The position numbers and the translations under genes are program-made. Source: Hippopus hippopus (taxonomy: Eukaryota; Mollusca; Bivalvia; Cardiida; Cardiidae). Taken from it: a stretch of DNA of 64,000 bases. The notes beneath the pieces were generated by a model. That model was not told the origin of the DNA and did no database searches. It saw nothing but the letters and a program-made list of their open reading frames with translations. The stretch spans positions 25,340,172 to 25,404,171 of the forward strand of contig OX328103.1 of NCBI GenBank assembly GCA_946811185.2, in the 5' to 3' direction. Within the stretch, counting starts at the first letter, position 1. The number at the start of each line of letters is the position of its first letter. Below, piece by piece: positions 27,801 through 42,800 of the stretch.

Positions 27801-30800
27801 CCAAAAACAACCATTAACAAACGACAAAATTCTAGACTTGTCCAAATTGAATGCATTTGCAGATGACAAAATGAACCTGACTCAAAAATTGAAACTTGAT
27901 TTTGGAAGATTAGAAAACATTATGGGAAAAAAAGAAAATGCTGGTTAACAGCATTTTCTCCTTTTCCCACGGTGTTTTCTAACGGCTTCTTCCTCTGGGT
28001 GTTAAAATTGTTTGGTAAAATGTTAATATCCTCACTTTATATCCAAATTTACATAGTTGTTTTCGAATCCATGCACTACTGATACATTTCAGACAGCAAC
28101 AAGTTTTTTTGGTAGAATAATGGCAACAAGTTTTTTTGGTAGATATTATTTTTTATTTCCCCTGAGGAAGTCTGTCTGAGAAGATTTTCTACTTACTATC
28201 AGGATAGTTGTATGCAGGTTTTAAACAGGTCAATCCCAGTAGCTGTACCAACCAACAAGCTTTATCCACCATTGTCTGAATGTACACGCAGCCTGGCAAC
28301 TGTAACAGGGCCAAAAAATTCTTGTTAACAATATTATAGACCAGGTCAAATTGAAAGCACTTGTTTCAAACCGAGTTTTAAGATCACCGGGAATATTATA
28401 TGCAGTCTAATCTTGATCTTTACTAAATCCAAATATCACATTGAATATTCTATGCAGTCCAGTCTTGATCTTTACTAAATCCAAAGATCATGTGGAATAT
28501 TCTATGCAGTCAAATCTGGATCCTTACTAAATCCAACAAGAGCGCCAAATTGTCAAAAGATATGCCCATCCCACCACCAGTTGTCGAGGGGGAATAATAA
28601 TCGTAAAGGGCGGTAGAGGAAAATAGTAGTGCAGCAGAAATCATCAGTAAGTGATTGAAATAGGCATGAATGTCTCCTCTAATGTTAAGGAAACATGCAT
28701 ATAAAGTTTCAGGTCATTCCAACATGAAAAGACAAAATTATATTGTAGAGAAGCATGAAAAGCTGTAAAAAAAATAATGAATAGGGAATAATTCCAAAAG
28801 GGCATTAGGTAAGGTTACGGCTCCAGTGCATTGCACTTTTCGTAACTGCAACAAACATGTTTACCAAAAAGTCTCAAGTCAATTTGACTTGAGGTGACAA
28901 AGTTCCGTTCCGGATAAGCAAGAAATACTGTAAAAATGAAGATCAAAGTGGAATTACTCAAAATCTGCACTAGGTAGAGTTATAGTTCTTGCACACTGTA
29001 CTCCGTAATATTGCAACAAACATGCATACCAAGTTTGAAGTCGTTCTGACTTGAGATGACAAATTTATATTCCAGACAAGCACTAATTGCTGTAAAAATG
29101 ACGATCAAAGGGAAATAACTCAAAGACAGCACAAGGTAGAGTTACAATTCTTGTGCACTGCGCTTCCAAATATTGCAACAAATAACCATACCATATTTCA
29201 AGTCATTCCTACTTAAGATGACAAAGTTATGCTCTGGACAAGCAAGAAATGCTATAAAAATGAAGATCAAAGGGGGAATAACTCAAAATTATTGCTAGGA
29301 AGAGTTATGGTTCTTGTGCACTGCACTCCATAATTTTTCAACAATCATGCATACTAAATTTGAAGATGTTCAGACTAGAGATGGCACAGTTATATTCCGG
29401 ACAAGCAGAAAATGCTGTAAAAATGACGATCAAAGGAAAATAACTCAAAGACAGCACGAGGTAGAGTTATGGTTCTTTTGCACTGCACTCCATATTATTG
29501 CAACAAACACAAATGCCAAGTTTCAAGTCAATCGGACTGGAGATGACAAAGTTATGCCATGGACAAAGAACTGGACGCCACCCGCCTGCCCGGACTCCTG
29601 CCCGGATGCCATGGGTGATCCCATAATACGTCCCATCTTAGACGGGCGTATAAAAATCATGTGGAATATTCTATGCATTCGAATCATGATTTCTAATAAA
29701 TCCAAAGATCATGTGGAATAACCTATGCACTCTGATCTTGATCTAAACTATCTGCCAAAGCACCTTTAGTTGTCCAACAAGTCTCAATAGTCACGGAACT
29801 AGACTATTCCATTACCAACATTTTCTCCTATTCCCTCAATGTTTTCTAAAAAGAACTTTCTCAAGGTTGTTATATTTGGGGTTGTGTGATAAAGGACAAA
29901 AGTCATCTTCAGTATGCTATGAGGCTGACTCCTCTGGGTTTGGAAAACTAAGCAAAAGTCAAGCCATGCCCTGACCTCTAGCTTCCAATTCTTTTAGCAA
30001 AGTACTATTTGTAATTCATTACACATTGTCATAAATTTGGAATTCAGTAAGAAAACTTTTGCATGTTCTGAACAGATGTTCCAATATGCCTTCTTCAATC
30101 TTCAAAAATATTCAGATATACATACACAACATTCAAGCAAACCATACCTTAAAATCTTTTATCTTCAGGATGCTGAGGAAATTGTCTTTGCAGACAATAC
30201 AAATTAAAATCAGCCAGTCTGATCTTTGATCTGAGCTGTATGTAAAGATCTTGAGCTCAGTGGTGGTTGTGAGTTTGATACCCAGTTCATATCTTAAACC
30301 TCAATTCAAATCAATTTTCCATATTTCACAGGAATGTTTTCCATGTAATGCGCTCAAATATGTTTAAGAAGGTACTGAATCAAGCTCATCAACAAACCTG
30401 AAGGGCTGCTTTAAACAGAAGAACAAAGAAGCAGTATCCAATCAAAAAGTTCCATCTGAAAAAGAAATAAAAAACCTGGGTCTGTATTCACCAACCAATC
30501 TTCAGAACATTCTTAGTCTTATTCACCAAAATTGTCTAGATGTGAAGGTAACACAACTTCTGATTGGCTAAACCATTTGGTTTAGCCAATCAGAAGTTGT
30601 GTTACTTTCACATCTAGAAAATCTTGGGGAATAAGACATACAGTATTCTAAAGAATGGTTGGTGAATACGGAACCTGCTTAAATACACGAGTCATGCTCT
30701 ATGAAAAGGAGGTTTAATACAATTTACAAAAAAGTATTGTAGTCTGCACATGCTGATGTTGGTCAAAACGTTTTTCTACTGGTGAAATTTTTGTATATCA

Positions 30801-33800
30801 CAGGACCATTCTACCCCATGATTCAGTTGGTTTCCAGACAAAATGGATCAGTTTTATGTCAGGACTTGATTGGTATAATGCATTACAATGCAATAAACCC
30901 CCTTTTCCCAGAGTACCGCCCACATGTGATTATATCCAAGAACCTAATAAAACTTTTAATAAATAGAAACAGGACTAAAAGAATGTCATATTGAAGAAAT
31001 ATATCCGATCCATGAATGCATGGAACTGTTTCATGTAATTCATTTAACCCTTTACCACACAATCCCGAGTTTTAATGACCCTAAGAAATTAGACTATTGA
31101 AAACACTATGGGAAAAGGAGAAAATGCTGGTAACCAGCATTTTCTCCTTTTCCCACAATGTTTTCTGCTCTTTCAGGAAATAATACTATCATATGAGTCA
31201 CGTTTAAATTATTGTCAGCTAATGCTTTCAATTTGGATAAGTCATCACTTTTGCCATGTGGTAAAGGGTTAATTGTCCTACTGATAATGATCTGTTTTAC
31301 AGTAGAGAAGACATAGGAGCTACTTACGCTCTTAACAGCTTTCTCAATGGCTTGATGAGGAATTCCTGGCCAAACCACATGAAGCAGAACACAGCTATAA
31401 CATAGCCCATACTGAACAGATTGATTCTAGTTGTACCAGCAATGAATATAATAGCCAAGGTTACCCAGTACATGTAGGTAAATACGAAGTTCTTGATGAT
31501 GTCCAAGTAGGATCTGTAGAAGATATAGACGGAAACATGTTCAACCTTTACCAAAAAATCCTCTGTTTTACAACCTTAAGGGTGATATCTTTTTAAGACA
31601 TTGTGGAAAAACATGAAAATGCTGGTAACTAGCAATTCCAACAGTAACCTTGTAAGAAAAAAAGAACAATTAATGCAGGCCTCAGTTGATTTTTTCAGAG
31701 AAAATTCAAAATATGGGGACATAACTGTGTCAAAATGTTTTGAAGTAACCTGCATTTGCGGCATGGATTGCCCTATTTATAGTAAACAAAAAGCCAATAT
31801 TTAACGTAACTGTCTTCAGTAATAGCAGAGACATCACAGAACAGCGAAGTTTCAGCAACACAACACAGATGCAAAAACAGGGCTTTGAGACTATCTACAC
31901 CTTTTCTTAACCCTTATGCAGCTTAGTCCAACTCACGTACCTTTCGGGAATGCGCAGCCTGATCTTGAATCTACGCTGTCCAATAAAGAGAGACTTTTCC
32001 CAAATAAAAAAAGAATTTGAAATAAGAACATTTGGGATTTTACAATCACCTTTAAAGCTTCATTTAACCCTTTACCAAACAATCCCTGGTTTTTACGACC
32101 CTGAGATAAAAGCCTTTTGAAAACATTGTGGAAAAAGGAGAAAATGCTGGTAACCAGCATTTTCTCCTTTTCCCACTATGTTTTATACCCTGCTGGAAAC
32201 AAATTTCAATTTTTGAGTTATGTTTATTTTGTCATCTGCAAGTGCTTTCAATTTGGACTAGTCTAAAATTTTGTCGTTTGGTAAAGAGTTAACTTATTTA
32301 GCAGGTTTAGGGTTAAAATTCAGCCAAGCTCAAAACAGAAAAGCAGCAGAACAAACTCACTTTATCTTTGTTGTAAAGTCCTCCACTGGTATTCTCATTT
32401 TTGCCTCCACTTCTGGAAGTATCTCTTCATTACTTCCCCCATCAGGTATATTGGAGCCACTGACCCTTTCTACCCTGAATACTCGCCATTGTAAACAAAC
32501 AAACAGGAGCTGGAAAAAGTCAGCTACCAATTTGGTTGCGTGTGGTGGGTGGAGATAGTCTGGTAGATATAACCATTTCTCTAATTGCCGACTGAAAAAT
32601 GCTTGCTTGTCCCAGGCATACCCTGGAAGTAGAAAGGACAAATAAAAAGCATGCTCTTTAGCTGTTTACCACACAACAAAATTTTAGACTGGTCCAAACT
32701 GAAAGCATCTGCAGACAACAAATTAAATGTTAACCAACTGAAAATTTTTGTATGTGGATGGGAAAAAAAAAAATTATGGAAAATGGAGAAAATGCTGGTT
32801 TTTTCCCACAAGGTTTTCAAAAGTTCTTTCAATAACAGTTGTTAAAACAGGATTGTGTGGTAAGAGTGAACCCATTTACATACAAACTTTAATTTATAGT
32901 CCTGGCAATATAGAGCTTTTAAGAATACTACAAAAAAGCAGGGTTTTCATTTATTCCAAGAACAATTACCTAGCATAGAAGCACAGCTAGCTCCATGGTA
33001 ATACACATGGCTATAAATCCAGATGTACTAGAAATTCTTTCTGATGCATGTATCTCATTGTGATAGGATTTATCCTGCTCTTGCCTCTGACTAGTCCAAT
33101 TATCTTTATTTTGGAGAGCAGCCAGAAGCCAATGTTGCAAATAATGCTGGTAGAGAAAGTTCTGACTATGAGTTATCAAATCCACTGCTATACTAATTTT
33201 GCAAAATGCACTCATTTCAAAAACATAGTAAAACCTTTCAATATTGGCCACCTCTTTCAAGCAAGTAACCTGTATTAAGCAAGCAATTACTGAGTTTCCA
33301 AAGAAGACCTCTATGTCAAAATGTGCCTATTTTAAGAAAGCACATATCTTTACCCAAGTTTCCATTCCTTAGGTGGTTCCTAAATTAAAAAATGTTAGCC
33401 TGTACTTCAAATAACAAATATAATAGAATTACTGAACATTAGAATAATCCAAGAGCCATATCACTCAACCATTTGAATGTTGCTTGTAAATTCCATTCCT
33501 TGCCATCTAACTGGCAGACAGAGAACTTCTCTAGTTATTCTTGGAATTAGAAATAGAAATTCATCTAAGGCTATTTGTTAACCATGGCCCCTGACTTCAT
33601 TTTACATTTGAGGTGTTCTACAACAAAATAAATACAATACATGTTAGGCTTATTCAGAATCATACTTACTATAACACAGTCCCACTGGCAAGCCCAGAGC
33701 CAGTAAAAACTGTACAGGTAACAAGACAACAAGGATGATGGTATATATTGGCCAGAATACTGTGTTTCCACGGCGACTTAACAACAGTATCAGCCCTAAC

Positions 33801-36800
33801 AGAAGAGCGTAGATTACTGACACCACATCTACCCTCACACAGATTGCTATAGCTGACATGATATAACACAGCTGGAAATATAAAATGCAGGTTGTTCTAA
33901 AAAAAAAGGTTTCCATGCAAACTAAACAAAATTATCAGACCTAAAAGTAGACCATAAACTACTGACACAACATCAATTATAACACAGAGGGCTTCAGCTG
34001 ACATGATAATTATAATGTAACCAAAAATATAATACTGCTTTTTATAAATATGATGGTTTCTGTGGCAACTCAACAACTATATCAGCCCAAACAGTAAAGC
34101 GTAAATAAATATTATCCTCCCTCAGACCAATAGGTACAGCTGAAAATGTCTATTTCACCCTTCTTCCATATGGTTCCCAGATTTTATGACCCCAAAGATA
34201 AACTTTTGAAGACATGGCAGGAAATTAACAAATGTGAATTAATGGTAATCAACATTTTCTCCTTTTCACATAATGTGTTTCAATATGGCCTGCAAAACGC
34301 GAAAAGGGGCATTCAGACATTTGCGTAAAGTGTCGTTTTGGATCAGCCTGCAAGGTCCCCGAGACGACACTTTCCGTTCATGTGTAATTTTCTGTTTTGC
34401 ACAAGTCTAATGTAGGATAAAATCTATCGTAGTTATACAGTGCCGTCTCTGATTAGCCTGCGCGGACTGCGCAGGCTGATCCGAGACAACACTTTACGCA
34501 AATGTCCGAATGCCCCTTTTCGCGTGTTGCAGACCATATGTCCTATTTCAATTTGTCCAGTCATTGACAAGTCTAAAACTTTGTCTTCTAGAAAGAGTTA
34601 AAAAGTACTTGTCAAAAATACATAAGCACACTGTCATCCCTCTCTAAATACGATAATTTAAAAACAAGAGCACATCATGCAGTCTGGTTTGGTTTTATTG
34701 GAGTTTAACGCCATTTTAACAGCTTAGGTCATATCATGGCGGTCAGTGACACACCCATGTGTTTCCTGGCTTTTTCACACCAGTACTTACACAACTTAAT
34801 TTACAAAGCCACCGACTTCTTTTCTCACATGCATTAGAGGTGACAGCCAGAACGAAAATTCAACCACAATTGGGTATCGAACCCACAACCTCCAGGTCAA
34901 GAGTTAGATATGCTAACCACTGACCTACCCAGCCATGCACCTCATGCAGGTGACAACGCTTGGTAATGCGCACTTTATCGGTGAAAATTCTAATTTGAAA
35001 AAGGGGCACAACTGTGTCAATTTTTTTTAAAGTTGCCTGCCCTTCTAGTATGGGTTTCTCTTTTGATAAAATACACCCAAGTCAAGTGTGAAGTAAATAT
35101 CTTCAGTAACAACAAAGACATGGAAACTGTGCACAAATGATGCAGGTGTTTGGGCCATGACAATACCTTGATGTTTTCTTTAAAAACAGCCAAGCTAAAC
35201 AGCATTAAACACCAAAAATAAAGCTCACCTCCAGTCCAAACTTGTAGAAGAAGTAGTTCAAAAAGTATTTTAGACAAGAAATAAGTCCTTCATCTGCTTT
35301 CTGTCTGTTGATATCAGGGAAAATGATGCCTGTTTTAGGTTTAACAATATCTGGTGTGTTGAAGTACTGTCTTTGATGGTAAACCACTATACGCTCAAAC
35401 AGAACCACGAGCAGAATACCAATGTAATTCTGAAACACGTATCAGTAAAAGTAAGATGTCACCATTTGTGTAACATGCCTATCAACTTTTTACCAGACAA
35501 CTAAATTATGGACTTGTCCAAATTAAAAGCATACAACCGGTGAAATGTTGTTCAAATGATGGTTGAAAACACTGTGTGAGATAGATGCTGGTTACAAAAT
35601 TTTTTTCCTTTTCCCTAATTGTTACCATGGAATTTATTGTCAGAGTAATTAAAACATGTGATTATGTGGTAAAGGGCTAAGAATACAGTAAAACCTACCC
35701 AGTTCATAGCGCAAGGGACCGAAATGTAAACATAGTACAAACCAAAAAATGTGACTGTTTGGGTACTTTGGTGTTGTATACAGAAATAAAAATCAGATTT
35801 ACATGATTCTATTTGGGGCTAGGATCTGTACATATTGTTATATATTTTCCGAGCCAAGTCCCAAATGGAGTGTAGTAAATACACAAATAATTTAAAGAAA
35901 CTAATAACTTGAAAATTTACTAATCTTTACGTTTTGTCAATGTATAAATAAATGTATAACATACAAACTGCATAAAAAAATTTATCCATTGTTTTTGCTT
36001 TTGTTGAAATCCACGTGAGTGATTTCCGTCACTGGAGATACTATGAACTATAAACCACCAACGTGGGAAGCACTTTGTAAACAATACATGTACTGAAGAT
36101 AACCCTGAACAGGTAATACCCAATTTATGTTTGCTTTCACTTTTGAAGTACTCTTCTGATTTAACTCTTTACCAAACGACAAAATTTTGGACTAGTCCAA
36201 CTTGAAAGCATTTGCAGACGACAAAATAAATGTGACTCAAAAATTGAAATTTGATTTAGGCAGGGTAGAAAACATTGTGGGAAAAGGAGAAAATGCTGGT
36301 TACCAGCATTTTCTCCTTTTCCTACAATGTTTTCAAAAGCTTTCTTTCTCAGGGTCATTAAAAGTTGGGATTGTGTGGTAAAGAGTTAAAAACCTATACT
36401 GTGATTCAAGCTTTTTGGACATTTGTGTGGCACTGTGGCAAAACAGGGTCTAATCCATCTCTTGATGCATTAAATCATGCAGGTCATCTCAAAATTATGG
36501 ATCCTTAAAATCCAATTCATCTAATAAATGACTGAGTTCTGAGGTAGACTAGTCCTTTGACATGCAGAAATTTGTTGACCAATTACAGAAAGTTTCAACC
36601 CAGGTCAGCCTGCACAGTATGTACAAGTCTTGATACTTTTTTGCAAATGTATTACTAATACCGGTAACCCCCTTTTCACAGAGCATGGCTCATTTATATT
36701 TGCAGTTGTATTAGCTTTTTGTCTATGTTTTCATATTACATGTATCTGAAAATGCAATGATATAAATACAATGTAAACGAATAAATTCTAAATGATGAAA

Positions 36801-39800
36801 TGAAATGACACTACAATATGTCTTACTTACCCTTAGATAGTAGCCTATGTTATCTGTTTTATGAAGTCCTGCCCAAATGGCGTTGTCTATAGTTGTGTCA
36901 AATGGTGCTTCAACAGAGGCATTGTTCTGGAAATAAAATAACAGTAAAACCCATAGTGACTCAAGGGACCCTGCCCTTCACAAAACAACATAAGATGAAA
37001 ATTATCTCTACATACTTTCATGTACATGTACCTTAAGGCAACTATGGTATATTTGTCTTGGAGGGGACCATGTCGTAGAAACTGGTGAAATCCCATCTAA
37101 TAAGCAATTTCTCATTTTGGTAAAATATTTTCACATGTATTAATAAATCAAATCACAAGTTGATAAACTAAATATGAAAAAGACAATTTTGAAAATTTCC
37201 TTTGCAAATTTGTTTAAGGATATAGTAACTTGATCTACAACATTAACTTTACTCCTTATCAAACAACAAAATTTTAAGCTCGTCCAAATTGGAAGTACTT
37301 GCAGACGACAATGGAAGGAGATAATTGTGGAAATTGTCTGTGAAAGGGCATAAAAACTTGTAAGAAAAGGGGAAAACACTTGTTACCATCATTTTCTCCT
37401 TTTCCCACAATATCTATTAAAGCTTTTAACAAATACTACTAAACTAAGCTTAAAACTGAAATTACTGAAAAACCACTTACTGTACAGTTGGACAACCAGC
37501 GGCTGTTATCCACCAGTCCCAGCTGATATATCATTTTGGCCAGCAAGACCAGGGCAGTCCAGAACTGGACGAGATGTGACAGGACTGACGGACATCCAGT
37601 CATAGGTAGGAACACTACCAGGAGTATAACATACACCGCTGTGATAGCTGATACCTGTGTGATAAATTTGTTAAGTTTAACCCTTTATCACACATTCACA
37701 GGTTTTAACTACCCTGAGAAAAACAGCTTCTGAAAACATTGTGCAAAAAGGAGAAAATGCTGGTAACCAGCATTTTCTCCTTTTCCCCCAGTTTTCTACC
37801 TTTCCAAAAACAAATTTCAATTTTCCAGTCAAACTATGTTGTCTGCAAATGCTTTCATTTTGGACTTGTGCAAATTTTTTTTTGTTTGGTAAAGGGTCAA
37901 GTTTTAATGGGTTTATGTCAGCAACTATGCAAATAGATAGATCTACAAAATATCCTTGATAATATACACATCAATGGTCAAACATGGATGAATGCGTGGG
38001 TAGACAGGTGGGTGGATATAGGTTGTATCAACAGAAAGTGAGATCATTAGCATACATAAGACATGTAGTTCATTTGTTACAATGTATGGCAGATCAAAAC
38101 AGATCATGAAAATATTATGACAAGAAATTGCTCAAGTTGAGTAGTCACTAAATTTGTCATCATGTGTAAGAAAAGAAACTACCACTACATCTGAGTCACG
38201 CTCTGGTGAAAAGGGGGGGGGGGGGGTTAATGCATCTCCATTATGCATGACACCAGCCAAGTCATCACATAATTACAGATCCATAAAATGCATTAAGTCT
38301 AACAATTAAATGACCCCCAAGGTAAACCAGTCCTTTGACATGGAGAAAATAGCTAAATAGCATAAAGTATCAAACCATGTCAGCCTGCATGGATTCAACA
38401 GGCTGACATGGGTCAGTACTTTTTGCATATGCATTAAGCCCTCTTTTCACAGAGCATGGCTCATCTTGAATGGGTAAGAGCAGTGAACAACTCCATGACA
38501 GTTTCAGCCTGGAACAAAACACCAAAATATTGCAACTTCAAGAGCAATTTGGCCATAATATAAGCTTGCGCAGGCTGACATAGGTCTAAACCTCTTGTAA
38601 TTGGTTGATTTCCTGCATGTCAATTCTACCTCATGATTCAGTCAGTTGTTAAACAAAATTAATTTTATTTATCCAAAATTAGATGATGACTTGCTTGGTA
38701 TAATTCACTGAAATGCATAAAGTCCTCTTTTCACAAAACACAGCTCATACGTTTTATATACTCAGAGATCTTGGAGTTAAGATGATGCTTGACAAATCTT
38801 ACCTCATTCACAGAAACCATGATGATTGTGAAGGCCACCAGTTTGGAGATGTGTATTTCTGCAAGTCGCCACAAAAATCTTGTGATTGTTTCCCATGTAC
38901 TGCTAGCTGAAATCCACAGGGATCTGAAATTCTGTCCAAGACGTTTTCTGAAAGCTGAAATAAAGTATGCTATAATTATTAACCCTTAACCAAACAATCT
39001 CATTCTTTCATAACACTGAGGATGAGGCCTTTGGAAAATGTTCTTGGAAATGCAGAAAGGGCTTATTACTAGCATTTCCTTTTTCTTGTCTTACAAAGAT
39101 TTCTAACTTTTCAAAGACTAATCCCATCACTTTAGAAATACATATTATGTCGTCTGCACATGCTTTGAATATGACATGAGTCTAAAATTGTGCAATCTGG
39201 TAAAGATTCAAGTCACACTTTTTTTGTTGTCTGGAGTTTCTTCCAATTTGGAGAAGTCTAAAGTTTTATCAGCTGGTAAAGAGTTAAATAAGAACAATGA
39301 CCATAGGTAGTACAAAGCAGTGTTGGCCCAAATTCATTGGCCATTATAAATTGCATTTTCAGTCTAAATCCAGATCCAGAAAATTACAGAATTTCAAAAT
39401 GGGTAATGCATTTGTTTTAGCCAATCAAAAATATGTCACTTTCAAATTCAGAAACTTCTTGAGTATTAGACTCAGAATGTTACAAAGAACGGATGGTAAA
39501 AATGGGCCCTGGAAATAATAATCTGAATATGATCTCTGTGCAACAACAATATCTGAATATTTTGAAATATTGAAAAAAATGTTTTCAAGATTCTTAATCT
39601 TTTACCAAACGACAAAATTTCAGACTAGTCCAAATGACTCAAAAATTTAAATTTGTTTTGGGAAGGGTAGAAAACATTGTGGGAAAAGGAGAAAATGCTG
39701 GTTACCAGCATTTTCTCCTTTTTCCACAATGTTTTAAAAAGCCTTCTCTTTCAGGGTCGTTAAAAATCAGAATTGTGTGGTAAAGAGTTAAATGAATATT

Positions 39801-42800
39801 TTGACACAATTGTTTTCTTAGACACTGCAAAGTCCTTCATGAGTTTAGGTAAATAACATTTATAAAAAATGCTTATATATAACATAAATACATAGAAAGT
39901 TTACATTTTTTCTTCTTTTCTGCAACATCTTCTGTCCCCTCAGCATCTGTGGTGCTAGCACTGGAAGGTAACATTGCAGGACTTCTTGGGGCATTGTTAT
40001 CCTCACTCCTGAAATATGTACAGTAAAACCCTTTTTGAGTTGTCACCTTTATTAACCCTTTACCACAAAACCTCAAGTTTTGAAACCCCCTAGAGGAAGA
40101 AGGTTAATGACAACATAGTTGGAAAGACGAAAACATTGATAACTGTATTTTCTCCTTTCCTCACAATATTTTCTTCCCAAGAAAGACAACTCCAATCATT
40201 TGAGCCACATTTTATATGTTGTCTGCAAATGCTAAAGAAATAATGGTATCAGCATGGAACTCTTCATGATAACAACATAACAAGAGCACCGCATTCAGAT
40301 GACATTGCTCGGATACCAGGGCAAAAAAATCTGTCAAAATTGTTTTCATGGTAACCTGGCTTTGTTGTATGGATTCTCCCTTTTATAGTTCACAACTAAC
40401 CAGAGTTCAAAAGTAAAATCTTCAGTTATGACAGAGATGTTATAAAATGTCAAAGATTGTGCATGATGATGCAGATGACAACGCGGACCACGGCAGGGCT
40501 ATGACATTCCATCAACATTTTCTTTGAAAACAGCCAAGCTAAAAATGCATTTATTAATTACATCAATCACTTTCTTTTCCATTTTAAAAATAAAATACTT
40601 ATACTTACTTAAACCGATCCAGGTCACTCAGAAGCATGAAAGGCTTGTGGAAATAATGTACTTGGATGATGATGAAGATCAAAAAGCTTGTTGGAGTAAG
40701 CAGACGGATGAACAACCCAGCAGTATCAAACTTCTCTAATCCGATATCAGACAATCTGAAAGAAAGATGTACAGTTTTAGTTATAATCATCCTACAGTGA
40801 CTTCAGAGACACACTTTACCAAGTCCTTCTCATGGGCAGTTTTATTACCTATAATTTAGCTTGAAACAAGGAACTCTCAGTTATAACGGCAATTACATGT
40901 ACTAACCAATACTTTACTTTTTGTTCAAATACAATTTGAAACCCAAGTAAAATATGTTAAAACTATTGGTAAACACTTTTTCCTAAAGTGGTGAGGGGGA
41001 AGGAAAAATCTTCCACTGGAGAAAGTGAATCTTACAACATGTAAAACTCAAGATATCCACTTATTTAAATTTGACAAATATTTCCTTCCTTGAAATGCCC
41101 CAGAATCAGAAATATGCACAAATGTTTCAGAAAATACAATTGTAGATTAAAACAAAACATTGCAAGCAGATCTCAAAGAAAAAAAATCTGAAACACTCAA
41201 AAGAGTACCAGTAAATTTAGAAAATAAAAGATTATGCAAAACACCAAATCCAGTCACTAATCTTGTTACCACACAGACACATTCTTTTTCACCTGGACAG
41301 CTATTTTTTTTTTTGAAAACATGGTGCAACAAATGCTCAGTAAATATTCCTTTTCTTGTAACGTTTTTCAATATCAAAACATGATAATGCTCTTTTTGCC
41401 TATTCAAAGGTATACTTACGTTTCAATAGAGAGGTTGGTGGTATTCTGCCACAGCTCTGCGACATTGTCAAACTGATAGGTGTAGAGCATGACTAAAACT
41501 ATCATGGAATATACAATCACCACCCACCAAAACAGGAATAATGTCAGCCTCCACAGCACATAGATGTACTGAAATGACAAGAAAAACAACTTATTTCAAC
41601 AAGTTCTACCAAACACATTACATGGTGAAACTTTACCCTCTTTTTATTTCCAAAAATAATGACAAGAGGGCCTTTGGCTCTAAAGCGCTCACATGAGTAT
41701 AGTCATCTATGGTTTATAAAGCTGAAGAGATCCTGATTTAAATGATGTAAAACACATGAGTATAAGTGACCTACTTTTTGACATACTTGACCTACTTTTG
41801 AACTTGTCAGAGATATCATCCAGATGAACATTCTGATGTTTCATGAGTATCAGACTGAAAATGTGGCCTCTAAACTGGTTACCAGCATTTTCTCCTTTTC
41901 CCACAATGTTTTCAAAAGCCTTCTCCAGGGTCAATAAAACTCAGGATAGTTTGCTAAAGGGCAAAGGGGCAATGAAACCAACTTGGAAGGTCAAGATGGA
42001 GAGCAAGAAGATCATGTAGATAATTTTATAGACTATTGTTTTCTATAGAGAGATGACCATCTTGTCTACAGATGAGCAATCAGACAGGAGGATGAACAGA
42101 TTGAGCCCAGTATACCCCTTAAGGATCTATGAATAAGTACAAGACTAACTTACCTGGAAGGTCAAGATGAAGAGCAAGAAGAGGATCATGTAGATAATTC
42201 TGTAGACCACCACTTCCTGTAGGGAAATGACCAGTAGCATGCCAGTGCAGACAAAGATCCAGTATTTACACAGGATGTACCATACATACTGTCCTGTAAT
42301 AACAAAACCATACAATGTCAGTGAGACCATTCTTCAAAGGAATATATCCGAACAAAAGTACGGAATGCGGGTGCCAACGTTCGGTTGCAGTTACATTTAG
42401 TGAAAATCAAAAAAGGGGCATGACCGTGTCAAAAATATTTTGATGGTCACCTACCCCTGTTGTATGGGTTTCACTTAGGATAGTTAACAACTAGTCCAAG
42501 TTTGAAGTGATATCTTCAGTAATGACAGAGATATAAAATTCAAAAGTTTTTTTTTTTATGCTGACACAGTCGAGGCCGGGGCTATGACAATAATGACATT
42601 TTCTTCCGAAACAGCTCAGCTAAAATTGACTAAAATTACTGTACAAACAACTTCAATGATACCAGAGAACTACTCACAACATCAAATATTCAACAAATTT
42701 TTCTAAAACAGTCACTTAACGTCTCCATCTCATAGTCATGCATTTTGACACATCTTGGACTTGCAAAAACTCTTTGGTAAATGGAGAATTGATTGTATTG

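Noticed and set aside
33230..33340. Coding exon in the intron between w13 and w14
   Set aside because: Only a weak internal repetition around GCAAGTAACCTGTATTAAGC, no splice-bounded open frame, and w13 and w14 already join in phase.
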